From contig CACLWL010000006.1 in assembly GCA_902610655.1 (NCBI GenBank), positions 1-64,000 on the forward strand: DNA of 64,000 bases. The letters are read 5' to 3'. Shown here one piece after another: positions 8,448 to 16,365 of the stretch. The stretch is from an uncultured Pelagibacteraceae bacterium (lineage in GTDB: Bacteria > Pseudomonadota > Alphaproteobacteria > Pelagibacterales > Pelagibacteraceae). Positions within the stretch are counted from its first letter, which is position 1. Every line of letters starts with the position of its first letter. Below the pieces are notes generated by a model. It was not told the origin of the DNA. It searched no databases and saw nothing but the letters and a program-made list of their open reading frames with translations. The position numbers and the translations under genes were made by a program.

Positions 8448-9944
8448 ATGAAGTTATTTTTTATACTTGGAAATCAGTTATTTCCACCAAAATATCTAGA
8501 CCGCTTCAAAAATGATCACTTATTCTTCATGTCTGAGGATCACGAATTATGCACATATGAAAAGCACCATAAATTGAAAATTCTATTGTTTTTATCATCT
8601 ATGAGATCACATGCAGATAATTTGAAAAAAAATAAATTTAAAGTTGAATATACTAATATTGAAACAAGCGATTTTAAAAAGGATTATTTAGATAAAGTTA
8701 AGAAGGTAATCAAATCAAAAAAAATTAAAGAAATCACAAGTTTTGAAATTGAAGACAAATTCTTTGAAAAAAAAGTACAGAGTTTTGTAAAAAAAAATGA
8801 CTTAATTTGGAATAAAATTAAATCACCAATGTTTTTAAATTCTAGAGAAGAATTTAATGACTATCTATCTAAAAATAAAAGACCTTTTATGGCGACCTTT
8901 TATAAAGGTACAAGACAAAAACTTAATATTTTAATGAATAAAGATGGAGCACCTGAAGGAGGTAAATGGAGCTTTGATGAAGATAATAGAAAGAAACTTC
9001 CTAAAAATACAAAAGTACCAAAGTTTCCAATTATTTCAGAAACAAAACATACTAAAAATTTGAAACCTATCATTGAGAAAATATTTAAGGACCATCCAGG
9101 GAGTACACAAAATTTTTGGTTTGCAACTGAATACAATGATGTTGTGAAACTTTTAAATTTTTTTTTAAAAGAAAAATCAAATTTATTTGGTGACTATGAA
9201 GATGCAGTTGACCAAGGAAACAATATTCTATTTCATAGCGCCCTAAGTCCATACATCAACCTTGGTCTAATAACTCCTGAATTTATTATCTCAAAAACTT
9301 TAGAGTTCCATAAAAAAAATAAAATAAGGCTTAATTCGTTGGAAGGTTATGTAAGACAAGTAATTGGGTGGAGAGAATTTATGAGGGGCGTTTATCAAAA
9401 GTATAGTGATGAAATGGAAACAAGAAATTTCTTTAAACAAAACAGAAAAATGAAAAATTCGTGGTATGAAGGAACAACGGGTCTACCACCTTTGGATTAT
9501 GCAATTAAAAATGCATTAAATCATGGCTGGTCACATCATATTGAAAGGTTAATGATACTTTCAAATATAATGAACCTTTGTGAAGTAAAACCAAAGATTG
9601 TTTATAAATGGTTTATGGAAATGTTTGTAGACTCGTCTGATTGGGTAATGGTACCAAATGTTTATGGAATGGGTTTATTTAGCGACGGAGGTATCTTTGC
9701 AACCAAACCTTATATCTGTGGATCTAGTTATTTTATGAAAATGATGGATTTTAAAAAAGGTGATTGGTGTAATACAATGGATGGATTGTATTGGAGATTT
9801 ATAAATAGAAATAGAACTTTCTTTTTAAAAAATCCAAGACTATCAATGATGGTAAGAATTTTTGATAAAATGAAACCTGACAGAAAAAAATTAATATTGT
9901 CAGAGGCTGAAAAATTTATAAATAAAAACACATATGGCAATTAA
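8448..9944 (+). CDS. Cryptochrome/photolyase family protein (PhrB/CryB-type), lacking the Fe-S CxxC pair
   Basis: FAD flavoprotein of 498 residues in the deoxyribodipyrimidine photolyase-related family, the group that includes (6-4) photolyases such as Agrobacterium PhrB. The N-terminal antenna-type domain starts FFILGNQLFP. The FAD-binding half contains GYVRQVIGWREF (about 300-311), HHIERLMILSNIMNLC (363-378) and DSSDWVMVPNVYGMGLFSDGG. C378, C424 and C441 are present, but the usual CxxC before the last Cys is replaced by KKGD (436-439). It likely repairs UV lesions in surface-water cells. It overlaps the DCC-family gene by 11 bases and heads a three- or four-gene operon. Confidence 0.85.
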   Translation: MKLFFILGNQLFPPKYLDRFKNDHLFFMSEDHELCTYEKHHKLKILLFLSSMRSHADNLKKNKFKVEYTNIETSDFKKDYLDKVKKVIKSKKIKEITSFEIEDKFFEKKVQSFVKKNDLIWNKIKSPMFLNSREEFNDYLSKNKRPFMATFYKGTRQKLNILMNKDGAPEGGKWSFDEDNRKKLPKNTKVPKFPIISETKHTKNLKPIIEKIFKDHPGSTQNFWFATEYNDVVKLLNFFLKEKSNLFGDYEDAVDQGNNILFHSALSPYINLGLITPEFIISKTLEFHKKNKIRLNSLEGYVRQVIGWREFMRGVYQKYSDEMETRNFFKQNRKMKNSWYEGTTGLPPLDYAIKNALNHGWSHHIERLMILSNIMNLCEVKPKIVYKWFMEMFVDSSDWVMVPNVYGMGLFSDGGIFATKPYICGSSYFMKMMDFKKGDWCNTMDGLYWRFINRNRTFFLKNPRLSMMVRIFDKMKPDRKKLILSEAEKFINKNTYGN

Positions 9945-10284
9945 AGTTTTTTTTAATAATTCGTGTAATGTTTGTAGACTAGAGATAAATCACTACAAAA
10001 AGATTGCCGATAGTAATTTGGAATGGATCGATATTACAAATAATGAAGATGCAATTTCATTAACCTCAAAAACGCAAGCAGAGCTTTTGAGAAGACTTCA
10101 TGTTATTCAAGATGGCAAAGTAATTGGTGGAGCAAAAGCATTCTTAATTATTTGGTCTAATATTCCAAAATATAATTTTTTGTATAAAATTTTGAGCATT
10201 AAACCATTATTTGTATTATTTCATTACGTGTATGAAATTGTTGCATATTTTTTATTTTTAAAAAATAAACATCAGTTAAAATGA
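9934..10284 (+). CDS. DCC-family (DUF393) thiol-disulfide oxidoreductase-like protein
   Basis: 116-residue protein of the DUF393 family, named for its N-terminal DxxCxxC motif; here FFNNSCNVCRLE carries the CxxC pair at residues 11-14, with Asn in place of the usual leading Asp-Gly. A long hydrophobic C-terminal segment (FLYKILSIKPLFVLFHYVYEI) suggests membrane association. It overlaps the photolyase gene upstream by 11 bases and the DUF2256 gene downstream by an ATGA overlap, so translation is coupled. A redox role beside a flavin photolyase is plausible but inferred. Confidence 0.8.
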   Translation: MAIKVFFNNSCNVCRLEINHYKKIADSNLEWIDITNNEDAISLTSKTQAELLRRLHVIQDGKVIGGAKAFLIIWSNIPKYNFLYKILSIKPLFVLFHYVYEIVAYFLFLKNKHQLK

Positions 10285-10412
10285 AAAAAACTCATTTACC
10301 TTCTAAATTATGTGCCGTTTGTAAAAGACCTTTTAATTGGAGGAAAAAATGGAAACTTAATTGGGAAAAAGTTAAGTATTGTTCAAAGAAATGTTCTAGT
10401 AAAAAAATATGA
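10281..10412 (+). CDS. DUF2256 small zinc-finger-like protein
   Basis: 43-residue protein with four cysteines in two pairs: LCAVCKRPFNWRKKW and VKYCSKKCSS, the exact pattern of the DUF2256 family, which is often found next to cryptochrome/photolyase genes. It probably binds one zinc ion. Start and stop overlap both neighbours (ATGA at 10281-10284 and again at 10409-10412), giving strong support for translation. Function is unknown; the association with photolyase is known from genome context in other bacteria. Confidence 0.85.
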   Translation: MKKTHLPSKLCAVCKRPFNWRKKWKLNWEKVKYCSKKCSSKKI

Positions 10413-11851
10413 AAATAAACATAACTAAATATTTAAAAAAAATTATATTTTTATGTTGTTTAATATTACCAAATAAACTTTATGCTGATTTTTTTGAGGA
10501 TTTAACAAGTCAGATCGTTGATAACCCAAAAAGACTTAGTTATGGTGTTTCTGTGACTGATGTAAATCAAGATGGAAACTTTGATTTTGTGGTTACCGGT
10601 TTTGGCTATTTTAATTTGGCTCTATCATATGAAGATGGAAAGTTAATAAATATAGTAGATGAAAAAATATTCTCAGATGAGTTTAGGAGAACAATTGGTG
10701 TAGCAGCATGTGATATAGATAAAGATGGATTTGAAGAAATATACTTTCTTAATACTGATACATATAGTGGGACAAAAAAATATTCAGATAGGCTCATAGA
10801 TTTTGAGGGGGATAATTTTGTAGATTTATTTGAAATTGAAAAAAATAAAACGGATCTAAATTTAACTGCTGGTAGGTCTGTTGTATGTGTTGATAGAAAT
10901 GGAGATGGAGCTTACGGTGTATATGTTGCTAATTATGGAGGGCCTACAAGGTTTTATGAATATGAAGATCAAAAAATTGTCGATAAATCAGTTCAATTAA
11001 ATTTAGCAAAAGTTACAGGTGGTAGAGCCGTTGTAGCAGGTCATATCATTTCTAATAAAATGGATATTTTTGCTGCTAACGAACGAGGTGCAAATTTTCT
11101 TTATAAAAATAACAACGGTAAATTTTTAGATGTTGCATATGAATATAGAGTTGAAGATGTCCTTCAAAATGGCAGAGGAACAGCTCTATCTGATATATAT
11201 TACAGAGGAAGATTAGATATTTTAAATGGAAATTGGGGCGGATTTCATAGAGCATATGTCTTAAAAGATGACGTATTTGAGGATATTGCAAAACCAACAT
11301 TTGATGATCCTACAAGAATTAGAACAATTATCTCTGCTGATTTAGACAATGATGGATATGATGAGGTTTTCATGAACAATATAGGCGAACCAAATAAACT
11401 CTTTAAAATTATGGACAACGGCGTTTTAGAGCAATTATCATTAGATATTGGATTAGAGCCAGATGGTTATGGTACTGGAGCTGCAGTTGCAGACATAGAT
11501 AATGATGGTGTATTGGAACTATTAGTTTCCCATGGAGAAAGTAGAGATCAACCATTATCTCTTTATAAAGCAAAAGTTGATGCTAACCATAAATATTTAA
11601 GAGTAAAACCTTTAAACAAATATGGAGCTCCCGCCAGAGGGGCAACCGTAACCCTTATTTCAAATTTAAGAAAACATTCCAAAACAATAGATGCTGGATC
11701 AGGTTATTTGTGCCAGATGGAGCCAGTTGCTCATTATGGAATTAGAAAAAATGAAAAAGACATAAGAGTTCAAATTAAATGGACAAATGGAAAAACTAAA
11801 ACAATTTCAGTTAAAAATTTAAATAAGACTATTACTTTAAGGCAAAAATAA
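10409..11851 (+). CDS. Exported FG-GAP/VCBS repeat protein with ASPIC/UnbV C-terminal domain
   Basis: 480-residue exported protein. A signal peptide (MKINITKYLKKIIFLCCLIL...) is followed by an integrin-like seven-blade propeller whose Ca2+-binding loops are visible as DVNQDGNFD, DIDKDGFEE, DRNGDGAYG, DLDNDGYDE and DIDNDGVLE. The final ~75 residues (GAPARGATVTLISN ... IKWTNGKTKTI) form an ASPIC/UnbV domain, the CRTAC1-type arrangement. Probably periplasmic or cell-surface. The start overlaps the DUF2256 stop, so it may belong to the photolyase transcript, although no functional link is evident. Converges with the fasciclin gene with no gap. Confidence 0.85.
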   Translation: MKINITKYLKKIIFLCCLILPNKLYADFFEDLTSQIVDNPKRLSYGVSVTDVNQDGNFDFVVTGFGYFNLALSYEDGKLINIVDEKIFSDEFRRTIGVAACDIDKDGFEEIYFLNTDTYSGTKKYSDRLIDFEGDNFVDLFEIEKNKTDLNLTAGRSVVCVDRNGDGAYGVYVANYGGPTRFYEYEDQKIVDKSVQLNLAKVTGGRAVVAGHIISNKMDIFAANERGANFLYKNNNGKFLDVAYEYRVEDVLQNGRGTALSDIYYRGRLDILNGNWGGFHRAYVLKDDVFEDIAKPTFDDPTRIRTIISADLDNDGYDEVFMNNIGEPNKLFKIMDNGVLEQLSLDIGLEPDGYGTGAAVADIDNDGVLELLVSHGESRDQPLSLYKAKVDANHKYLRVKPLNKYGAPARGATVTLISNLRKHSKTIDAGSGYLCQMEPVAHYGIRKNEKDIRVQIKWTNGKTKTISVKNLNKTITLRQK

Positions 11852-12325
11852 TTATTGCAAAGGTTGAAGAACTCTATTTATAAAATGAATTACTCCGTTT
11901 GAAACTTCAACATCAGCTGTTACAACCTCAGCCTCATTTATATAAACTATACCATTTACTTTTTTAATAGTGATTTCCTCTCCATTAATTGCTTTGAGTT
12001 TAATTTCACCATCTATTTCTGATGAGGTTATTTTTTTTGTAAAAACGTGTCGGCCTAATATTTTTACAAGTTTATTTTTGTTCTCCTCTCTTAATAAACC
12101 ATAATATGTTTGTGCGCTAATGGCTGCAAATGCATCATCTAAAGGTGCAAATACAGTAAATGGTCCATTTCCTTTTAGATTTTCAATTAAACCAGTTTTA
12201 GTGAGAGTTTCATTTAATTTATTAAATTTTCCTGTTTCGTTAAGTTTATCAATAACATTTCCAAATGCTACTGATGGTACAAGTACCATTATAAGCAAGC
12301 TTAATAATTTAAATAATTTATTCAT
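11852..12325 (-). CDS. Exported fasciclin (FAS1) domain protein
   Basis: 157-residue protein with an N-terminal signal peptide (MNKLFKLLSLLIMVLVPSVAFG) and a single FAS1 domain. The H1 box is seen as GPFTVFAPLDDAF and the H2 region as NGVIHFINRVLQP. Single-domain FAS1 proteins are extracytoplasmic and linked to adhesion or unknown envelope roles. Length fits the bacterial single-domain type. No operon partner on the same strand. Confidence 0.9.
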   Translation of the reverse strand: MNKLFKLLSLLIMVLVPSVAFGNVIDKLNETGKFNKLNETLTKTGLIENLKGNGPFTVFAPLDDAFAAISAQTYYGLLREENKNKLVKILGRHVFTKKITSSEIDGEIKLKAINGEEITIKKVNGIVYINEAEVVTADVEVSNGVIHFINRVLQPLQ

Positions 12326-12430
12326 AAGACTTAAATAGCTATAAATTTAAATTTTGAAAGGATAATTAAGTGCGACAAATGTTAAAATAAAAATGCTTCT
12401 AAACAGTAAAATATAATGTATTTAAGATAA

Positions 12431-12574
12431 ATGACTTTTTGTTCTGTATCATTATTTGCACTAATCGCTGCGGCATTAGCTATTTTTATTTTTAGAAAAC
12501 CCTCAAAAGCAGAGTTAAATAAATTTAAAAAAGAAGACCAAGAAAGATTTAATTGGTCAAAAATGGGTTTTTAA
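12431..12574 (+). CDS. 47-residue single-pass microprotein (copy 1 of 2)
   Basis: A 47-codon ORF: a hydrophobic segment from about residue 4 to 20 (SLFALIAAALAIFIF), then FRKPSKAELNKF at 21-32, a charged stretch, and a C-terminal WSKMGF. A second ORF at 30645-30788 has exactly the same length, with FR-PSK at 21-26, WSK at 42-44 and GF at 46-47. This parallel conservation of position and ends is strong evidence that both are real genes. Predicted single-pass inner-membrane peptide with a basic cytosolic tail. Function unknown. It lies 20 bases upstream of the Cys-rich periplasmic protein gene, same strand. Confidence 0.75.
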   Translation: MTFCSVSLFALIAAALAIFIFRKPSKAELNKFKKEDQERFNWSKMGF

Positions 12575-12594
12575 TCATTTTAATTGAAAACTAA

Positions 12595-13296
12595 ATGAGA
12601 CTTTTACGTAATTTCAAAAAATTAATATTAATTTTTTTAATTACTTTAACTTTTTCAAATATCTCTATTTCTGAAGAAAAAAATTACTATAAAGATTTAG
12701 TTACTGATTGGTCCAGGATTTTTCCTGATAATAATAGAAACGCTGCAGGCCCTAAATTTTTTAAATATATAATTGATAAAGACATCTCTTACAAAGATTT
12801 TGTTGAATATAATAAGTTATATTGTGCTGTATCTGGATCGCTGATTGATCCTAACAGCACTCCTGAGTTTGTAAATATAAATGAGGAAAAAACAGGAAAA
12901 AAAATATGTGGAAATTATTACAGATGCTGCGTTCCTTGTTCATGTGATTTAATGAAATATACAACAGTAAAAAAAATGAAACATAAGTTTAAAGATGTAA
13001 CCAAAGAATTTTATGTTCTTACGATTGATAACCCTTGCTCAAAAAAAGATTTTCCTGAGAGAGTAACAAAAAAATATTTTTGTGATGGTAATAATATTGC
13101 AAAAGACCAAGTTTATAATCTTGATGGCAGAATGGTAATAGGTTTATTTCATAATACTAAGCTTTGTAATGATAATGATATTAAAATTGTTAAAGCCCAT
13201 CCTGTAACTGGTGAATATTGTGATATCAGAAACAATACACCATTAGAAGAATTACAAGCTGGCATGGGAGATATATTTATTAAACTTGCTAGATAA
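12595..13296 (+). CDS. Cys-rich exported protein of unknown function
   Basis: 233-residue protein not recognised. An N-terminal signal segment (LRNFKKLILIFLITLTFSNI) points to the periplasm. It has many cysteines, clustered as ICGNYYRCCVPCSCD near residue 102 plus later single Cys (NPCSKKDF, YFCDGNN, KLCND, GEYCDIR), suggesting disulfides or a metal site. The final 7 bases overlap the convergent photolyase-like gene. It follows the 47-residue microprotein on the same strand and may share its transcript. Confidence 0.75.
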   Translation: MRLLRNFKKLILIFLITLTFSNISISEEKNYYKDLVTDWSRIFPDNNRNAAGPKFFKYIIDKDISYKDFVEYNKLYCAVSGSLIDPNSTPEFVNINEEKTGKKICGNYYRCCVPCSCDLMKYTTVKKMKHKFKDVTKEFYVLTIDNPCSKKDFPERVTKKYFCDGNNIAKDQVYNLDGRMVIGLFHNTKLCNDNDIKIVKAHPVTGEYCDIRNNTPLEELQAGMGDIFIKLAR

Positions 13297-14428
13297 ATTT
13301 AGTAATTATTTTTGGTATATATCCTTTAAAATTAAAAAAACCTTTATTGCAGAAACTCCAAGAAAATTGGTCTAACTCTCTATAAAGAAATTTATAATCA
13401 CTTAATTCTGATAAAATATAATCTAAATTCTCACCAATACTCGGATACAAAATATAATAATCATCTTTGATATCTTTTAATTTATCAATAGTAAGAATTT
13501 CACAATCAATTGATAAAGTTCTAATTCTTTCAAGCTGGTCATTTAGTAAATCAGTTTTAAACTTTATTACCTTATCGCTAAGTTTAATTTGTCTAAATTT
13601 ATTAGGATTGTTAATTAAAACTATCTTATTAAATTTGTATTTTTTCAAATCTGCAATTTCGAAAGATAAATTGTTTTCAAATATGACAAGAGTTTTATCA
13701 TTTTCTATCACAGGATTAACAAAATCTTTTTTAATTATTGGATAGGTTTTTTCAGATACTTTTGGAGGTACATTTTCGTTTAGTTTGATATTTTGAAATC
13801 TATTATTTGTAAATTTTTTAATATTCCATTCGGAGGCTAAATAATGTTTCCCTTGTGTTTGTATACCAGCGACCCATCTCCAACCCAATGTATTTGATGC
13901 AGCATCTCCATCATAAAGGTATTTTAAAAAAAACTCAGCTCCTAATTGCCAAGGTAAATCAAGTGTGAAAATCCAAATACTAGCAAACCACATTCTTGTA
14001 TGATTGTGTAAATAATTATACGTTTTTAATTCTTTAACCCACTGATCAAAGCATTCAATATTAGTTTTACCCTCTATTGCCTCTAAATATTTTGGATCGT
14101 CTTCATATTCTTCTCTTATAATTTTTAAGTTAATTATATAATCACTCCAAACTGATGATCTTAGCTCTAACCAACCTTTCCAATAAACCCGCCATAAAAC
14201 TTCTTGAATAAATTTTTCTATTTTTACAAATGAATGTTTTTTTAATGAAAGACTCATTACCTCAATTTCTGATAATACTCCATGAGTTATATAAGGGGAT
14301 AAACAAGAAATATTTCTTCTTTGATCCGGTCCAAAATCAAAATTTCTAAGCTTTGAATACTCTGATAAATTATTATTAATAAAATTAATTAATTTTTTAC
14401 AAGCAAAATCTCTATTTGGTTCAAACAT
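13289..14428 (-). CDS. Photolyase-like FAD-binding protein with C-terminal alpha/beta extension
   Basis: 379 residues. Residues 1-210 are the FAD-binding half of the photolyase/cryptochrome superfamily: IQEVLWRVYWKGWLE (74-88), NHTRMWFASIWIFTLDLPWQLG (142-163, split here for length), DGDAASNTLGWRWVAG (173-188) and QTQGKHYLA. The normal N-terminal antenna domain is absent. Instead residues ~245-379 look like an alternating beta/alpha Rossmann-like segment (TLVIFENN, KIVLINNP, CEILTID, YYILYPS), as if the antenna domain had been moved to the C terminus. It is a second photolyase homolog in this window and the last gene of the small-protein run on the minus strand. Repair activity is not established. 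Confidence 0.75.
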   Translation of the reverse strand: MFEPNRDFACKKLINFINNNLSEYSKLRNFDFGPDQRRNISCLSPYITHGVLSEIEVMSLSLKKHSFVKIEKFIQEVLWRVYWKGWLELRSSVWSDYIINLKIIREEYEDDPKYLEAIEGKTNIECFDQWVKELKTYNYLHNHTRMWFASIWIFTLDLPWQLGAEFFLKYLYDGDAASNTLGWRWVAGIQTQGKHYLASEWNIKKFTNNRFQNIKLNENVPPKVSEKTYPIIKKDFVNPVIENDKTLVIFENNLSFEIADLKKYKFNKIVLINNPNKFRQIKLSDKVIKFKTDLLNDQLERIRTLSIDCEILTIDKLKDIKDDYYILYPSIGENLDYILSELSDYKFLYRELDQFSWSFCNKGFFNFKGYIPKIITKFI

Positions 14429-14451
14429 TTAAGACTGATATTAGAAATTAA

Positions 14452-14691
14452 TTAATTTCCTTTTTTTCTTGGATCCTTAAGACTTTGAAGCACTCCAGCT
14501 AATCCAGATAATTTTATGCTGATATAAACTATATAAACTAAAGTTGCACCAAGAGCCATTGTTGAAAAAAATACAAATATCGCAGTTAAGAATTTTTCGG
14601 TGAACCAATTTTCAACATCTGAATTTGACAAATATAATATATTCCAAAAGGCTAAAAATATTAGTTCATAAGTAATTATTACTTTATACAT
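14452..14691 (-). CDS. Small two-helix membrane protein, unknown
   Basis: 79 residues with two hydrophobic segments (IITYELIFLAFWNILYLS and a longer one around FLTAIFVFFSTMALGATLVYIVYI) and a basic tail ending DPRKKGN. No family recognised. It starts 2 bases after the DUF2798 stop and precedes the photolyase-like gene by 24 bases, so it sits in the long minus-strand run. Confidence 0.65.
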   Translation of the reverse strand: MYKVIITYELIFLAFWNILYLSNSDVENWFTEKFLTAIFVFFSTMALGATLVYIVYISIKLSGLAGVLQSLKDPRKKGN

Positions 14692-14692
14692 T

Positions 14693-14914
14693 TCAGTTGC
14701 TTATATTATCTACAAATCGTTTTGCAATAGGTCCTACCAACAATGAGACAATAATTGCAATAGGTAGACCTACAGACCATGCCTTTAAAAACCTCATAAA
14801 ATACTCATTATCATAACCCGTATTGATGAAAGTAATAATAAGCGTCATTAAAAGACTCATTCCAAAGCCCATTATCAAAATATAAATTAAATTGGAGTAT
14901 TTTTTAGGAATCAT
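14693..14914 (-). CDS. DUF2798 small membrane protein
   Basis: 73 residues matching the DUF2798 pattern: two membrane helices, the first ending TLIITFINTGYDNEYFMRFL, then a Trp (KAWSVGLPIAII) and VGPIAKRFV at the end. Family function is unknown. The start overlaps the stop of the SMR-like gene by an ATGA overlap, indicating translational coupling with a small transporter-like protein. Confidence 0.8.
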   Translation of the reverse strand: MIPKKYSNLIYILIMGFGMSLLMTLIITFINTGYDNEYFMRFLKAWSVGLPIAIIVSLLVGPIAKRFVDNISN

Positions 14915-15249
14915 GATGAAGTTTTACCAAGTAAATTAACAATTAAAACGCCTGAAATAATTAATACCATTCCCAAAATAGTATAAAGATCTGGAAATTG
15001 ATTAAATTTTAAAATTCCAATTACAATTGTAGCTATAATGCATAGACCTGCAAAAGAAGCGTAAGTAATACCAACAGGAATAGTTTTCATAACCAAAGAC
15101 AATGTATACATACATCCAACAATTGTAATTGCAGTCATTAAACTTGGTATTAACAATGTAAAACCTTGAGCACTCTTAGCAAATCCATTTGCAGCAGTAC
15201 CTAGCGCAACAGCAATAATAAGAATTATATAAGGCAAAATATTACTCAT
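14911..15249 (-). CDS. Small multidrug resistance (SMR/EmrE)-family protein lacking the essential Glu
   Basis: 112 residues, four membrane helices, colinear with EmrE: SAQGFTLLIPSL, IPVGITYASFAGL and ILGMVLIISGVLIVNLLG match the family. The proton/substrate-binding glutamate of helix 1 (E14 in EmrE) is Val14 here (IIAVALGTA), and the helix-3 Trp63 position is Phe. A canonical proton-coupled cation exporter therefore seems unlikely; it could be a partner subunit or carry another substrate. Length is normal for the family. Followed by DUF2798 with a 4-base overlap. Confidence 0.8.
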   Translation of the reverse strand: MSNILPYIILIIAVALGTAANGFAKSAQGFTLLIPSLMTAITIVGCMYTLSLVMKTIPVGITYASFAGLCIIATIVIGILKFNQFPDLYTILGMVLIISGVLIVNLLGKTSS

Positions 15250-15256
15250 TCAGAAA

Positions 15257-15475
15257 TTATAAATGAAATATTAAAAAATAAAAATAAATTATCCATAGGA
15301 AACAAGTTGCCATAGTAACAAAAATTATAGTTATACCTGTTGCAGTTTCATTCTTGTATTTTTTATTAACCTTGTTTCTCCAACTTTTTGGGTATAATGG
15401 AATTGTAAGTGCGTATATGATTAGAAAAAAGTCAAGCGCAGTAATAACTATACAGAGAAAAAGTAATTGATCCAT
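15257..15475 (-). CDS. Small two-helix membrane protein, unknown
   Basis: 72 residues, two hydrophobic helices (LLFLCIVITALDFFLIIYAL and ITIIFVTMATCFLWIIYFYF) joined by a basic loop (KSWRNKVNKKYKN). Not recognised. Same-strand gaps of only 6-7 bases to the TPR gene upstream and the SMR-like gene downstream argue it is a true member of the run. Confidence 0.65.
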   Translation of the reverse strand: MDQLLFLCIVITALDFFLIIYALTIPLYPKSWRNKVNKKYKNETATGITIIFVTMATCFLWIIYFYFLIFHL

Positions 15476-15481
15476 TATTTA

Positions 15482-16027
15482 TCATATACTTTCTTTTTTA
15501 ATTAATTCTTTTAATTTTTCGATCATTACCAAAGGTGTCTCCATGGCAGGATAAACTTTATGTGCCTCTACATAACTATCAATAGCTTTTTGATAATTTT
15601 TTAAACCTGTTTGCACAAGCCCTTGGCCCGATAAAGCTCCAAAGTGTCTCTTTTCTAAACTTAAAACCATATCAATATCATTCTGTGATAATTCTAAGTT
15701 ACCCATAAGATATAAAACTGTAGCACGTTTATTCCATGCTTCAGCCCAGTTGGGATCCAGTTCAATTGCTTTTGAAAAAACGTTATGTGCACTAGTAAGT
15801 TGGTTTTGAGACATATATTCGGAACCTTTTGCCAACAAACTAGTCAAGCTATCTTGAGTTGGATGCGTAGTCCATAGCTTCCAAATTTTTCCCTCAATTT
15901 TTCTTGCAGACATAGGGTTACTTGTTTTTTTTAATTTTTCAAATAAACCGTCTAGTTCTGCTACAGTTTCGCTTTGTGCAAAAGAAATCGAAGAAAAAAC
16001 AAAAAAAATTAAAAATAATTTTTTCAC
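15482..16027 (-). CDS. Exported TPR-repeat protein
   Basis: 181 residues with an N-terminal signal peptide (MKKLFLIFFVFSSISFAQS) and two to three tetratricopeptide repeats; one is clear at LTSAHNVFSKAIELDPNWAE followed by AWNKRATVLYLMGN, and another at LKNYQKAIDSYVEAHKVYP. Likely a periplasmic scaffold; partners unknown. Its start directly abuts the stop of the NTF2-like gene, consistent with cotranscription. Confidence 0.85.
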   Translation of the reverse strand: MKKLFLIFFVFSSISFAQSETVAELDGLFEKLKKTSNPMSARKIEGKIWKLWTTHPTQDSLTSLLAKGSEYMSQNQLTSAHNVFSKAIELDPNWAEAWNKRATVLYLMGNLELSQNDIDMVLSLEKRHFGALSGQGLVQTGLKNYQKAIDSYVEAHKVYPAMETPLVMIEKLKELIKKESI

Positions 16028-16348
16028 TTATTTTGACATAGGGGTTGCACCAGTTTCTAAACTTATAATTTTTCCATCTTTATATTTGTAAACTGCCATT
16101 ACTGCCTCGACATTTCCATCATCAAAAGTCACGATTGCGTGGTGCACACCAACTTCATTGTTTTCATAAACTATTCTTGATTTATCTTGTTTAATATCAC
16201 CACTCATAGCCCATTTAATTACATCTGCCTTACCTAGAGTATTTCCAGATTTATGCATTGTGAATTTAAAATCATCATGCAAAATTGTATTCAGAGCAGA
16301 TTCATCTTTATTCTTCATAGCATTACTATAGTTTTCCATTATTGACAT
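16028..16348 (-). CDS. NTF2/SnoaL-like protein (third copy in the run)
   Basis: About 106 residues of the nuclear-transport-factor-2 cone fold: an N-terminal helix (MENYSNAMKNKDESALNTIL), then HDDFKFTMHKSG, TFDDGNVEAVMAVYKYKDGKII. The start is set at 16348, not the upstream ATG at 16354: a GGAG lies about 7 bases before 16348 but only 2 bases before 16354. Members of this fold bind or isomerise small hydrophobic molecules; substrate unknown. Adjacent to a four-helix membrane protein gene. Confidence 0.75.
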   Translation of the reverse strand: MSIMENYSNAMKNKDESALNTILHDDFKFTMHKSGNTLGKADVIKWAMSGDIKQDKSRIVYENNEVGVHHAIVTFDDGNVEAVMAVYKYKDGKIISLETGATPMSK

Positions 16349-16365
16349 CTTCATTCTCCTTTTTA

